Positions 16,838 to 25,249 of a stretch of DNA of 64,000 bases are shown here, in pieces. How positions within the stretch are numbered: the first letter of the stretch is position 1; every line of letters begins with the position of its first letter. The stretch spans positions 249,255 to 313,254 of the forward strand of contig NZ_BMIQ01000003.1 in the NCBI RefSeq assembly GCF_014642635.1. Direction: 5' to 3'. The notes below the pieces were generated by a model. It was not told the origin of the DNA and searched no databases. It saw nothing but the letters and a program-made list of their open reading frames with translations. The DNA comes from Aureimonas endophytica. Lineage in GTDB: Bacteria; Pseudomonadota; Alphaproteobacteria; Rhizobiales; Rhizobiaceae. The translations under genes and the position numbers were made by a program.

Positions 16838-17341
16838 GCGCTTGTCCGAAACCGCGACGCCGCCATCGGCATTCTCATCCCGGTGACGATCCAACGGGGC
16901 GCCTTTTACATGAGCAACTGGGACACGATGATCGATGCCGCGCGTCAGGGCGTCCTACCATCGATGTTCCCGGCCGACTTCGAGCTTCCGATGGTGGCGC
17001 CAGTTGACCTGGGCAAGGAAGCCGCGTCGCTGTTGCGGCAGGCCCCCGAACACACGGCGACATCCCATACCGAAGGCCCCGAGCGTTACACACCCCGAGA
17101 TGTCGCGCACGCCTTCGCCGCAGGACTTGGCCATCCGGTAGACGTCGCCGTCACACACCGAGCGGAATGGGTCGATACCTTTCGAAAGCTCGGTTTCTCC
17201 GAGAAGGCTGCATGTTCCTTTGCAGGCATGACGGCTGCCACTCTCGACGGAGGGGCGGACAAGCCGTTCCATGCAAAGCAAGGGCAGACGTCCCTCGCGG
17301 ACTACATCGGCAACCTTATCGGCAGGATGGAGGTGAACTGA
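16838..17341 (+). pseudogene. C-terminal fragment of an NmrA-family NAD(P)-binding protein
   Basis: The reading frame is open from about 16838 and reads ILIPVTIQRGAFYMSNWDTM, the middle of NmrA-like atypical SDRs (…VTILRPGFFMENW…), then FPADFELPMVAPVDLGKEAA and HTEGPERYTPRDVAHAFAAG. The complete N-terminal Rossmann half, including the GxxGxxG motif, is missing; the sequence to the left is unrelated. A 143-residue product could start at ATG 16910 but would lack the cofactor site. The break lies about 130 bp from the right end of the IS, suggesting a deletion linked to it. Confidence 0.7.
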
Positions 17342-17724
17342 CACTTGGGCAGCAGTCCGGTCGAACACTCCCATGCCGGAAGCAAACCGGCACGAAACAC
17401 TTCAACTCGGCTGCAAATCAGTCTGGACCTTCGTCGAAAAGTAGGACGCTCTCCTGACGGAAAGAGCAGAACTTCAGAGGCAAGGCGCAGCGATCCTTCC
17501 GAAAATGTCCGCATCTCGACCGGCGTCGCCGAAAGCCGGCCGACCGATTCCCACTCTCTCCAGCTTTTGATCGGGTGCTTCCGCTTCTCCCACAAGCGGC
17601 GGCGCGTCGGCTTCGAAGAAGAGGCGAGCGGATCGCTGCTGTTACGGATGGACCGCTCCCGGACGACGCGCCTGGCGCGGTCAGGCCGCGAAAGGCCGAG
17701 GGCAGGCTGCTCGCGACCGCATGC
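17342..17724. other. Intergenic region without recognisable gene
   Basis: 383 bp between the NmrA fragment and the convergent aldo/keto reductase. ORFs here have no recognisable motif or RBS. I see no hairpin with a T-run. Confidence 0.4.
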
Positions 17725-18762
17725 TTACCGAGGCATCGGCCGGTTGAGGCGGGCAAAACCTTCCTGCCGATGATAGGGAAAATGCGGATAGGGCGCGGCG
17801 ACGGCGCTCGCGGCATCGAGTTTCGCCGTCTGCTCTGGCGTCAGCGACCAGCCGACGGCATCGAGATTCTGGCGAAGCTGCGCCTCGTTGCGGGCGCCGA
17901 GGATGACGGAGGAGACCGTCGGCCGGCCGATCAGCCAATTCAGCGCCACCTGCGGCACGGTTCTTTCCGTTGCCGCCGCGACCTCATCCAGGGCATCGAC
18001 GACGCGGAACAGATACTCGTCGTCCACCGGCGGTCCGAAGCTCGCGGTGTCATGCAGACGGCTTCCGGCAGGCCATGCCGCGCCACGACGGATCCTGCCG
18101 GTCAACCGGCCCCAGCCGAGCGGGCTCCAGACGAGGGCGCCGAGTCCCTGGTCGGCGCCGAGCGGCATCAGGTCCCATTCATAGTCACGGCCGATCAGCG
18201 AATAATAGACCTGATTGGCCACGTAGCGCGGCCAACCATGGCGGTCCGCCACCGCCAGCGCCTTCATGATCTGCCAGCCGGAAAAGTTCGAGACGCCGAC
18301 ATAGCGGACCTTGCCGGCGCGCACGAGCGTGTCGAGCGTCGACAGAACCTCCTCCATCGGCGTCGCCGCGTCGAAGGCATGCAGTTGCAGAATGTCGATA
18401 TGGTCGGTGCCGAGCCGGCGCAGCGCGGCCTCGACGGCGCGGACGAGCCGAAAGCGCGAAGAGCCGGCATCGTTCGGGCCGTTACCGGTCGGCAGGCTGG
18501 TCTTGGTCGAAAGCAGGACCTCGTCCCGTCGTCCCTTGATCGCCGCGCCCAGCACTTCCTCAGAGGCCCCGTTCGAATAGACGTCAGCCGTGTCGAACAG
18601 ATTGATGCCGGCTTCGAGACAGATATCGATCAGGCGGCGCGCCTCGTCCGCATCCGTGTTGCCCCATGCGCCGAACAGGGGACCGATGCCGCCGAAGGTG
18701 CCTGCGCCGAAACTGAGGATTGAGACGTTGAGGCCGGAGCGGCCGAGGCGACGATATTCCAT
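17725..18762 (-). CDS. Aldo/keto reductase
   Basis: 345-residue NADPH-dependent reductase of the AKR superfamily (Tas/YajO-like branch). It begins MEYRRLGRSGLNVSILSFGA; the catalytic tetrad is visible as Asp and Tyr in FDTADVYSNGASE, Lys in LLSTKTSLP and His in DILQLHAFD. The cofactor-binding C-terminal end has SSVILGARNEAQLRQNLDA. ATG 18762 is chosen since the family begins here; the frame is open farther upstream without relevance. It is transcribed away from a LysR regulator gene across a 213-bp intergenic region, so it is probably that regulator's target. Substrate unknown. Confidence 0.92.
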   Translation of the reverse strand: MEYRRLGRSGLNVSILSFGAGTFGGIGPLFGAWGNTDADEARRLIDICLEAGINLFDTADVYSNGASEEVLGAAIKGRRDEVLLSTKTSLPTGNGPNDAGSSRFRLVRAVEAALRRLGTDHIDILQLHAFDAATPMEEVLSTLDTLVRAGKVRYVGVSNFSGWQIMKALAVADRHGWPRYVANQVYYSLIGRDYEWDLMPLGADQGLGALVWSPLGWGRLTGRIRRGAAWPAGSRLHDTASFGPPVDDEYLFRVVDALDEVAAATERTVPQVALNWLIGRPTVSSVILGARNEAQLRQNLDAVGWSLTPEQTAKLDAASAVAAPYPHFPYHRQEGFARLNRPMPR

Positions 18763-18975
18763 GGAAAGACAGCCTTGCGGAGGAAGAAGCAGCTTGGATG
18801 AGCCGTTGGCGGACAGCCGGGCCGCAGCGCGTTTATCCGGTCGGCTCCGGCACGGGGCGCGGAAGCTCGGCGATACGGTCCGGCTCCCTGCATCGGTCCA
18901 TGCGCCAGAAATAGACGGGGCTGCGCTCGTGCTGTAGCCATCCGACAGGAACAGCACTTGTGAAGCGGCGGCATC
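18763..18975. promoter_or_regulatory. Divergent promoter region of the AKR/LysR pair
   Basis: The space between two divergently read genes, where a LysR-type regulator would normally bind. No unambiguous T-N11-A palindrome could be picked by eye, so no exact site is given. Confidence 0.35.
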
Positions 18976-19884
18976 ATGGCACAAGCGGCGATCAACCGCC
19001 TTGGCGAGATGGAGGTCTTCGCGCGCGTCGTCGAACAGGGCGGCTTCTCGGCAGCGGCACGGGTTCTTCGCCTCACACCCTCCGCGGTCAGCAAGCTCGT
19101 CGGCCGGCTGGAGGCGCGATTGGGCACGCGCCTCGTCAACCGCTCGACGCGGGCATTCCAGCTCACGCCCGAAGGCTGCGCTTTCTACGAGCGGGTGCTG
19201 CGCATTCTCGCGGATGTCGCGGAGGCCGAGCGTAGCGCGAATGCGGGGGAGCGACCGGTCGGCCATATCCGGGTGAACACCAGCGCGTCCTATGCCGCCC
19301 ATGTGCTGATCCCCCTGCTGCCCGAATTCCTCCGCCGCCATCCTAGTGTCACGGTCGATCTCACGCAGACGGATCTCGTCGTGGACCTTCTGGCCGAACG
19401 GAGCGACATCGCGGTCCGCGCCGGACCGTTGAAGAGTTCGAGCCTTATCGCCCGCAAGCTCGGCGATACGGCGATGATCGTGGTCGGGGCTCCTTCCTAT
19501 CTCGAGCGATCCGGCCGACCGCGAACGATCGAGGATCTCGAACGGCATGAGCGGCTGGGCCTCGGCTATGTCCGCGCGGTCAACGGCTGGCCGATGCGGC
19601 GGGACGGCGGAACCGTGGTCGTCCCGGTGGTCGGCCGCGTGCAGGCGAGCGACGGCGAAGCGCTGCGCCGGCTGGCGCTCGCCGGCGCCGGGTTGTCACG
19701 TATCGCCGCCTTCACCGTGCGGGACGACATCGCGAACGGCCGGCTGGTGCCGGTGATGGAAGACTTCAACCCCGGCGATCGCGAGAGCTTCCACGCCATC
19801 CATGTCGGGCAAGGCGGCCCGCTGCCGGCGCGCATCCGCGCCCTCCTCGATTTCCTCGCCGAAAAGGGCAGGATCGACGGCTGA
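18976..19884 (+). CDS. LysR-family transcriptional regulator
   Basis: 302-residue regulator. The winged HTH is at about residues 8-65 (LGEMEVFARVVEQGGFSAAA, then LTPSAVSKLVGRLEARLG and LVNRSTRAFQLTPEG), followed by a periplasmic-binding-fold effector domain (GHIRVNTSASYAAHVLIPLL; LAERSDIAVRAGPL). It is of the CrgA/DsdC-like branch that commonly controls an adjacent oxidoreductase. Divergent from the aldo/keto reductase. Effector unknown. Confidence 0.93.
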   Translation: MAQAAINRLGEMEVFARVVEQGGFSAAARVLRLTPSAVSKLVGRLEARLGTRLVNRSTRAFQLTPEGCAFYERVLRILADVAEAERSANAGERPVGHIRVNTSASYAAHVLIPLLPEFLRRHPSVTVDLTQTDLVVDLLAERSDIAVRAGPLKSSSLIARKLGDTAMIVVGAPSYLERSGRPRTIEDLERHERLGLGYVRAVNGWPMRRDGGTVVVPVVGRVQASDGEALRRLALAGAGLSRIAAFTVRDDIANGRLVPVMEDFNPGDRESFHAIHVGQGGPLPARIRALLDFLAEKGRIDG

Positions 19885-20249
19885 CCTCGCGTCCGATCGG
19901 GGCCGAGTGCGGACGGGCGGCTTTCAGGTGCGGTGAGCAGGAAAACAGCCGTTCAACAGCGACCTTCAGCCGCCCCGTTCGGGGTCGTGTCTTGCGCCCG
20001 CAGGCCCAAACGGACCGAGGGCATCCATTGCGAGGTCATTCCGGTGGAGCTATAGTTCCCATGTCGGAAAAGGCAGACTTGGTTTGGTAAGCCCAAGTCC
20101 TTTCGGTAACGGAAGCTCTGGTCTTTGGCCTCGCGCCGGAGATCCCCACGACGAACGAAAGACGCGGCTTGCGCGTCTCAGCGTTCGTCCGTGTGGGTTT
20201 CGGGTTCGGGAAACGCTCCGGTCGAACATCGACACGAGGAGCCCCGACC
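19885..20249. other. Intergenic region with an inverted repeat before the FAD hydroxylase
   Basis: 365 bp without a supportable gene. It carries the inverted repeat at 20076-20099 described separately and a stretch rich in GAACGAAAG/GCGTTC before the hydroxylase. Confidence 0.4.
20076..20099. promoter_or_regulatory. Candidate operator, GACTTGG-N10-CCAAGTC
   Basis: A perfect 7-bp inverted repeat with a 10-bp spacer, in the promoter region about 150 bp upstream of the FAD hydroxylase. The size fits a dimeric winged-helix regulator such as HxlR or MarR, but no such regulator is adjacent, so the protein that binds is not known. Confidence 0.4.
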
Positions 20250-21776
20250 ATGCGTCCCACCCCGATCCATCTCCATGACGTCGTGATCTCCGGCGCAGGC
20301 CCGGTCGGCCTGTTTCTCGCCTGCGAGCTGCGGCAGGCCGGCTGCTCGGTGCTGGTGCTCGAAGCGGCGGGAGACCCGTCTTCGCCGCTGAAGCATCCGC
20401 CATTCGGGGTGCGCGGCCTGACGGTGCCGACGATGGAGAGTTTCGACCGCCGCGGCCTTATGGATGCCATCAGGGATCGCGCCACGGGCCGCGACACGCT
20501 CGGAACGGCACATTGGAGAAAGCAGCCGCGGAGGCCCGGCGGTCACTTCGCCGGCATTCAGTTCTTCCACGACCAGATCGACGGCGAGCGCTGGCCCTAT
20601 CGCCTTCCGGGCGAGGTCGGCAGTGTCGCGGCTGACATGGCGAGCATCGAGGCCGTCCTGACGGCTCGCGCGGCAACGCTCGGCATCGAGATCGAACGGG
20701 GCCGCGAGGTGAACGGCTTCGATCCGTCCGACGAGGATGTCGTCGTGCGTGCCGGCGGCGCGACGTTCCGGGGGCGCTGGCTCGTCGGCTGCGACGGGGC
20801 GCGCAGCGCGGTGCGCAAGGCGGCCGGGATCGGCTTCGCAGGCACCGATCCCGAATTCACGGGCTACTCCATCCAGGTCGAACTGGCCGACCCCGGCGTG
20901 CTGGAGCCCGGTCGCCACTACACGGCGACGGGCATGTACGTCTTCACGCCGCCCGGCACGATCGGGTTGGTCGACTTCGACGGCGGCGCGTTCCATCGCG
21001 CCGCGCCGATCACGCGCAGCCATGTCGAGGCCGTCCTGCGCAGGATCTCCGGGACCGACGTCACGGTAACGGCGCTCCACCTCGCCACGACCTGGACCGA
21101 TCGCGCCTTCCAAGCCACCGAATATCGCAAAGGACGTGTGTTCTTGGCGGGCGATGCCGCGCACATCCATTCGCCGCTGGGCGGACAGGGCCTCAACCTC
21201 GGCCTCGGCGACGCGATGAATCTCGGCTGGAAGCTTGCCGCCACCATCCATGGGCATGCGCCGCCCTCCCTCCTTGACAGCTACGCACAGGAACGCCAGC
21301 CCGTCGCGGCGCAGGTCCTCGACTGGTCTCGCGCGCAGGTCGCCCTGATGCGGCCCAGCCGAAGTTCTCGCGCGCTCGAGACCATCGTCCGGGATCTCCT
21401 GGCAACGCGCGACGGAGCGACCTACTTCGCCGAGCGCATCTGGGGCCTCTCGCTCCGCTACGATCTCGGCGACGGACATTCGCTGGTGGGGCGCAGCGCG
21501 CCGGACTTCGCGCTGGCAGACGGCTCGACGCTGAACGAGCAGCTTCGAAGCGGCCGGGGTGTGCTGCTCGATTTCGACGGACGCTCGGCGCTACGAGACG
21601 TCGCGGCGCGCTGGCCCGACCGGCTTCTCCATGTCGCGATGGATGCCCGCGATCGATTGGGCCTCGGCGCTGTGCTGGTGCGTCCCGACGGCATCGTCGC
21701 CTGGGTCCATGCCGATGCGGCGCTTGACGAGACCGAACTTGCCGATGCCATCTCGCGCTGGTTCGGCGCAGCATGA
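20250..21776 (+). CDS. FAD-dependent aromatic monooxygenase (PheA/TfdB, p-hydroxybenzoate hydroxylase fold)
   Basis: 508-residue group-A flavoprotein hydroxylase. FAD/NADPH motifs in order: GAGPVGLFLACELRQAG (GxGxxG, about residues 14-30), the DG motif GCDGARSAVRKAAG near residue 182, and the GD motif GRVFLAGDAAHIHSPLGGQG near 295, followed by LNLGLGDAMNLGWKLA. The C-terminal 100 residues form the thioredoxin-like extension seen in PheA/TfdB and polyketide hydroxylases. Start ATG 20250 has GAGGAG nine bases upstream. An SDR follows 84 bp downstream, probably co-transcribed. It likely hydroxylates an aromatic or polyketide-like ring; substrate unknown. Confidence 0.9.
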   Translation: MRPTPIHLHDVVISGAGPVGLFLACELRQAGCSVLVLEAAGDPSSPLKHPPFGVRGLTVPTMESFDRRGLMDAIRDRATGRDTLGTAHWRKQPRRPGGHFAGIQFFHDQIDGERWPYRLPGEVGSVAADMASIEAVLTARAATLGIEIERGREVNGFDPSDEDVVVRAGGATFRGRWLVGCDGARSAVRKAAGIGFAGTDPEFTGYSIQVELADPGVLEPGRHYTATGMYVFTPPGTIGLVDFDGGAFHRAAPITRSHVEAVLRRISGTDVTVTALHLATTWTDRAFQATEYRKGRVFLAGDAAHIHSPLGGQGLNLGLGDAMNLGWKLAATIHGHAPPSLLDSYAQERQPVAAQVLDWSRAQVALMRPSRSSRALETIVRDLLATRDGATYFAERIWGLSLRYDLGDGHSLVGRSAPDFALADGSTLNEQLRSGRGVLLDFDGRSALRDVAARWPDRLLHVAMDARDRLGLGAVLVRPDGIVAWVHADAALDETELADAISRWFGAA

Positions 21777-21860
21777 GATCGCTCGGCAGCACCATGCGAC
21801 CGACATGCGCTGGCCCTGATGTCGGCAACGGCGCTGAAGGCGGATATCAGGAGGAGTGTC

Positions 21861-22634
21861 ATGCAGGAACGTCGTCTCGAGGGGCGCGTCTGCGTCGTGG
21901 CGGGTGCGATGGGCGACATGGGTGAGGCGGTCGCGCGACGCTTCGCCGATGAAGGCGGCATCGTCGTCGGCATCGACCGCCGCCCGCATGCGGTCGGTGA
22001 ACTGTCCTTGATGGCCGACCTGACCGACGAGGATGCCGTCGCCGCTGCCTATGCGAGCGTGGCCGAAGGGTTCGGCCGCCTGGATGTTCTCTACAACAAT
22101 GCCGGGCCGCTCGATCCAGATGATCATTCGGCGCTCGATACCACGCTGGAAACCTGGAACCGGGTGATGGCCTTGATCCTGACGGCGACATGGTTGAGCT
22201 GCAAGCACGCGATCCCGCATATGGGCAAGGGAGCGTCGGCCGGTTCGATCATCAACACCGCCTCGTTCCTGGCGGGCATGGGCGCGGCTACGGGCCAGAT
22301 GGCGTTCAACGCCGCGAAGGCTGGTGTGGAACAGCTGTCGCGCGACCTCGGCGTTCATCTCGCCCGCCGCAACATCCGGGTGAACGCCCTCGCCATCGGC
22401 CCGATCGAAACACGGCAGATCAAGGCGACGTTCGAGCGCCTCGGACCGGAACAGGCTGAGCGTCGCTTCACCCACATGCCGATGGGACGGTTCGGGACCT
22501 TGGCGGAACTGGCCGCAACGGCCGCTTATCTCGCAAGCGACGATGCAGGCTTCGTGACGGCCGCATCGTTTCCGCTGAACGGCGGCATTCCCGGTGCTTT
22601 CACCGTCCCGGATCTGCCACCCCGCCAGCGCTGA
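21861..22634 (+). CDS. Short-chain dehydrogenase/reductase lacking the catalytic Tyr
   Basis: 257-residue SDR-fold protein. ATG 21861 has GAGGAG five bases upstream; an earlier ATG (21819) has none. The fold is clear: GRVCVVAGAMGDMGEAVARR, LYNNAGPLD (NNAG), INTASFLAG (catalytic Ser) and NALAIGPIETR. The active-site YxxxK is FNAAK (in GQMAFNAAKAGVE), so the Tyr is Phe, and the glycine motif AGAMGDMG departs from TGxxxGxG. Classical dehydrogenase chemistry is therefore doubtful. It follows the FAD hydroxylase and may bind or shape its product instead. A sequencing error seems unlikely because two conserved motifs differ. Confidence 0.82.
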   Translation: MQERRLEGRVCVVAGAMGDMGEAVARRFADEGGIVVGIDRRPHAVGELSLMADLTDEDAVAAAYASVAEGFGRLDVLYNNAGPLDPDDHSALDTTLETWNRVMALILTATWLSCKHAIPHMGKGASAGSIINTASFLAGMGAATGQMAFNAAKAGVEQLSRDLGVHLARRNIRVNALAIGPIETRQIKATFERLGPEQAERRFTHMPMGRFGTLAELAATAAYLASDDAGFVTAASFPLNGGIPGAFTVPDLPPRQR

Positions 22635-22854
22635 ACCCGTGCCTGAAGGCACCTGCCTGCCGCAACACCCAGTGTTCAGCTCCGGCAGCCGGCCATATCC
22701 ATCCCAGCCGGCTATCCGGTCGATCCCCCTTCCGGGCCGGAACCGGAACGTCGGCTTTTGGTTCGAACGCCGGAAAAGCTGCCCTTCCGCTGTCGACCCG
22801 TTCGAGACGTTTGAACCTTTTCCTGATGGCCTCAAAAGCGGACGCCGGCATTTG
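22635..22854. repeat. Intergenic region with a degenerate AAAAGC…TTCCGCTGTCGACCC repeat
   Basis: Spacer between convergent genes. At 22772-22799 it reads GGAAAAGCTGCCCTTCCGCT followed by GTCGACCC, close to 33223-33249 (GAAAAGCGGACGTTCCGCTG then TCGACCC). The copies look like decayed members of a dispersed palindromic family; see the findings. Confidence 0.45.
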
Positions 22855-24027
22855 CTACCTCGTCAACGCTTGTTCGAGGTCGGCGATGAGGTCCCCGACC
22901 GCCTCCAGTCCGACGTTGAGACGGACGAGGCGGTCGCCGTGCGATCGGCTAGCCGAGCCGGCACCGAGATATGCCATCACGAGGCTCGTCGTGCCGCCCC
23001 AGCTATAGCCGATCCGGAACAGCCGCAGCGCGTCGACGAACCGGCCGATGCGCTTCGCGTCCCAGTCTTCCGCGAACACCACCGAGAACACACTGGCTGA
23101 ACCGGTGAAGTCGCGCCGCCAGAGCGCATGCCCGGGACAATCGGCAAAGGCTGGATGCAACACGACTGAGATCTCCGGCCGCCCCTTCAACCACTCTGCG
23201 ACTGTAAGCGTCGAGCGTTCGAGCGCGTCGAGCCGGACTGCAAGCGTTTCCAGTCCGCGCAGGGCCAGCGCGCAGTCGTCCGGCGAGACCGCGAGCCCCA
23301 GGAGGCGATGCATGGCGCCGACGCGCTCGTACGCAGCCTCCCGAACGGAGACGGTGCCGAGCAGAAGATCGCTATGGCCACCGACATACTTGGTCAGCGC
23401 TTGCAACGACACGTCGACGCCTGCTGCGAACGCATCGAACAGCACGCCGGCCGCATAAGTGTTGTCGAGCGCAACTGGCACGCCGCACCTATGCGTCGCC
23501 GCAACGATAGCAGGGACGTCTTGCACTTCCATCGTCACCGAGCCGGGACTCTCGCACCAGACGAGCCTAGTTTCCGGACGGATGAGACCGGCAATGTCGC
23601 TGCCGAGCGTCGGTGAATAGGTCTCGACCGTGATGCCGAGGCCTTTCAGCAGACCGTCGGCCAGCTCGCGGTTCGGGCTATAGGCGCTTTCCGGCACGAG
23701 GGCGTGCGATCCGGCGGTACAGAAGGCGAGGTAGACGAGGACGATGGCCGCCTGCCCGCCGGGCACAACGAAGCTGTGGTGGGCGCCTTCAAGATCGGCG
23801 ATGCGGGCGGCAAGTTCGAGCACCGTCGGCGTGCCGTAGAGGCCGTAGGTGTAACGATCGCCGCGCCAATCATCCTTCGCGTCAGCGAGACGCTGGAACA
23901 CGACGGTCGAGCCGCGATGCACGGCAGGCGCCAGCGACATGAAGCCCCCGGGAGCCGCAACGTCTGGCTGCACGATCCGTGTGCGCCAGTCCCGGCGGCT
24001 CGCCGCTCGTTCGTCGTCGTTCGTCAT
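22855..24027 (-). CDS. Cys/Met-metabolism PLP-dependent lyase (cystathionine beta-lyase-like)
   Basis: 390-residue PLP enzyme of the trans-sulfuration family. Seen: SLAPAVHRGSTVVFQ, YTYGLYGTPTVLELAARIADLEG (phosphate-binding and substrate region), VALDNTYAAG (Asp contacting the pyridine N), the PLP lysine in LQALTKYVGGHSDLLLG (about residue 213) and C-terminal YSWGGTTSLV. The pattern SWGG resembles cystathionine beta-lyase (MetC) rather than gamma-synthase. It probably splits cystathionine or another C-S compound, or acts as a cysteine desulfhydrase, which fits the sulfur theme of the left part. It is monocistronic. Naming it metC would be a guess. Confidence 0.88.
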   Translation of the reverse strand: MTNDDERAASRRDWRTRIVQPDVAAPGGFMSLAPAVHRGSTVVFQRLADAKDDWRGDRYTYGLYGTPTVLELAARIADLEGAHHSFVVPGGQAAIVLVYLAFCTAGSHALVPESAYSPNRELADGLLKGLGITVETYSPTLGSDIAGLIRPETRLVWCESPGSVTMEVQDVPAIVAATHRCGVPVALDNTYAAGVLFDAFAAGVDVSLQALTKYVGGHSDLLLGTVSVREAAYERVGAMHRLLGLAVSPDDCALALRGLETLAVRLDALERSTLTVAEWLKGRPEISVVLHPAFADCPGHALWRRDFTGSASVFSVVFAEDWDAKRIGRFVDALRLFRIGYSWGGTTSLVMAYLGAGSASRSHGDRLVRLNVGLEAVGDLIADLEQALTR

Positions 24028-24499
24028 CCGCTCACTTCGCCCCTCGCTTCGGCCAGGATGCTGGCAGCCGCAGTCTGATCAAGCAAGCCGGACTTCCCGT
24101 GGCGAGGCCGGTCGACGTCTCCAACTCCTTCCAACCCTGTCTCGCCGCGCTGACGCAAACATCCGACAATCGGAATCTTCGATCACCGATCCGATGGATG
24201 ACAAGCGAAGCGATGCCGAACGCGCGACCGCAGGCTTTCCGCTTCTTGCGGACACCGACCAAAAGCGGACAGACCGCTTTCCACCCAAGCCGGCTCCTGA
24301 TTACCTGACTCCATTCGACCCTTCGCAGCCCTTGGTGGCTCAATGGCTGCGTCTCGATGGCGGACACGAATCTCGCGCCGAACGCGGGTTCGTCTCCGAA
24401 AGGAAGCGTCGCAGGCTTGTGCGGCAGGCCGGCTGAGATGCGCATCCGGGATCGTCTTGATCTTGTGCGGGTGGCGCGACTGAGGCCATATCCTTCGTC
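24028..24499. other. Intergenic region between the PLP lyase and the FNR-type regulator
   Basis: 472 bp without a gene I can support; both flanking genes read outward, so it must hold their promoters. At 24262-24280 lies the hairpin AAAGCGG-ACAGA-CCGCTTT, a member of the AAGCGGA palindrome family found elsewhere in the window. Confidence 0.45.
24262..24280. repeat. Palindromic repeat unit AAAGCGG-N5-CCGCTTT
   Basis: A perfect 7-bp stem with a 5-base loop. Similar AAGCGGA/TCCGCTT palindromes occur at 33108-33141 and 33227-33241, and a decayed one at 22772. No T-run follows, so it is not a standard terminator. Confidence 0.45.
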
Positions 24500-25249
24500 A
24501 TGGGACAGGTCCTCGACAGAACGATCGGCAGGGAGCCGCATCGCCAGCCATGCGGAGCGTGCGGCCAGTGCGACGTGCGCACGATGGCGGTCTGCGCGGC
24601 GCTGGAGGACGACGAGGTCGGAGCCCTGGAGCGCATCATGACCTCCCGCCGCCTGGGTCCGAACGAGACGCTCGTCGAGGAGGGCCAGGCCAGAACGCGG
24701 GTCTTCACGCTGACGGCCGGCATGTTGCGGCTCTCCGTCGCCCTGCCTGACGGGCGCCGCCAGATCACCGGCTTCCTGATGCCCGGCGACTATCTCGGGC
24801 TTGCCGACGACGAAGTCCACTCCGCCAGCGCCGAGGCCGTCGAACCCTCGGCTCTGTGCGCCTTCCCGGTCCGGCAGATGGAGGCGCTGACCGAGCGCTT
24901 CCCCAAGCTCCGGGACCGGCTGCATCACTTCACGCGCGCGGCGCTGCGGCAGGCGCGCGAACATCAGCTCATCCTCGGCCGCCTTGCGCCGGTGGAGAAG
25001 CTGGCAAGCTTCCTCGTGCTTCTCTCGGCGCGAACCGTCGAGCACCGTCTCGCTCCGAGCCCCGTCCGCCTGCCGATGGGGCGGGGCGACATCGCCGACT
25101 ATCTCGGCATGACGGTCGAGACGGTGAGCCGCTCCTTCACCAAGCTGCGGAACCAGAACCTGATCGCCATGCCGGACCCGCACGCGATCGAGATCGTCGA
25201 CGCCCGCGCCCTCAAGGCGGTGGCGGGCCTGCCCGATCACGGTTCCTGA
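24500..25249 (+). CDS. FNR/FnrN-type oxygen-responsive Crp-family regulator
   Basis: 249-residue regulator. It has the N-terminal cysteines of an FNR-type [4Fe-4S] cluster (C18, C21, C24, C32 in QPCGACGQCDVRTMAVC) and the central Cys at 120 (PSALCAFPV, aligning with FNR C122). A cyclic-nucleotide-fold sensor domain and dimer helix follow; the C-terminal HTH RGDIADYLGMTVETVSRSF (196-214) keeps the E207-x-x-S210-R211 contact set that reads TTGAT half-sites. It stands beside cydDC/cydABX/hemN and a perfect FNR box, so it most likely activates the bd oxidase under low oxygen. Start ATG 24500; its 3' end overlaps cydC tail to tail by 13 bp. The gene symbol fnrN would fit but is not assigned with certainty. 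Confidence 0.9.
   Translation: MGQVLDRTIGREPHRQPCGACGQCDVRTMAVCAALEDDEVGALERIMTSRRLGPNETLVEEGQARTRVFTLTAGMLRLSVALPDGRRQITGFLMPGDYLGLADDEVHSASAEAVEPSALCAFPVRQMEALTERFPKLRDRLHHFTRAALRQAREHQLILGRLAPVEKLASFLVLLSARTVEHRLAPSPVRLPMGRGDIADYLGMTVETVSRSFTKLRNQNLIAMPDPHAIEIVDARALKAVAGLPDHGS

Noticed and set aside
24262-24280. Terminator for the FNR-type regulator region
   Set aside because: The hairpin lies between two outward-reading genes and has no T-run, so it cannot be a normal terminator.
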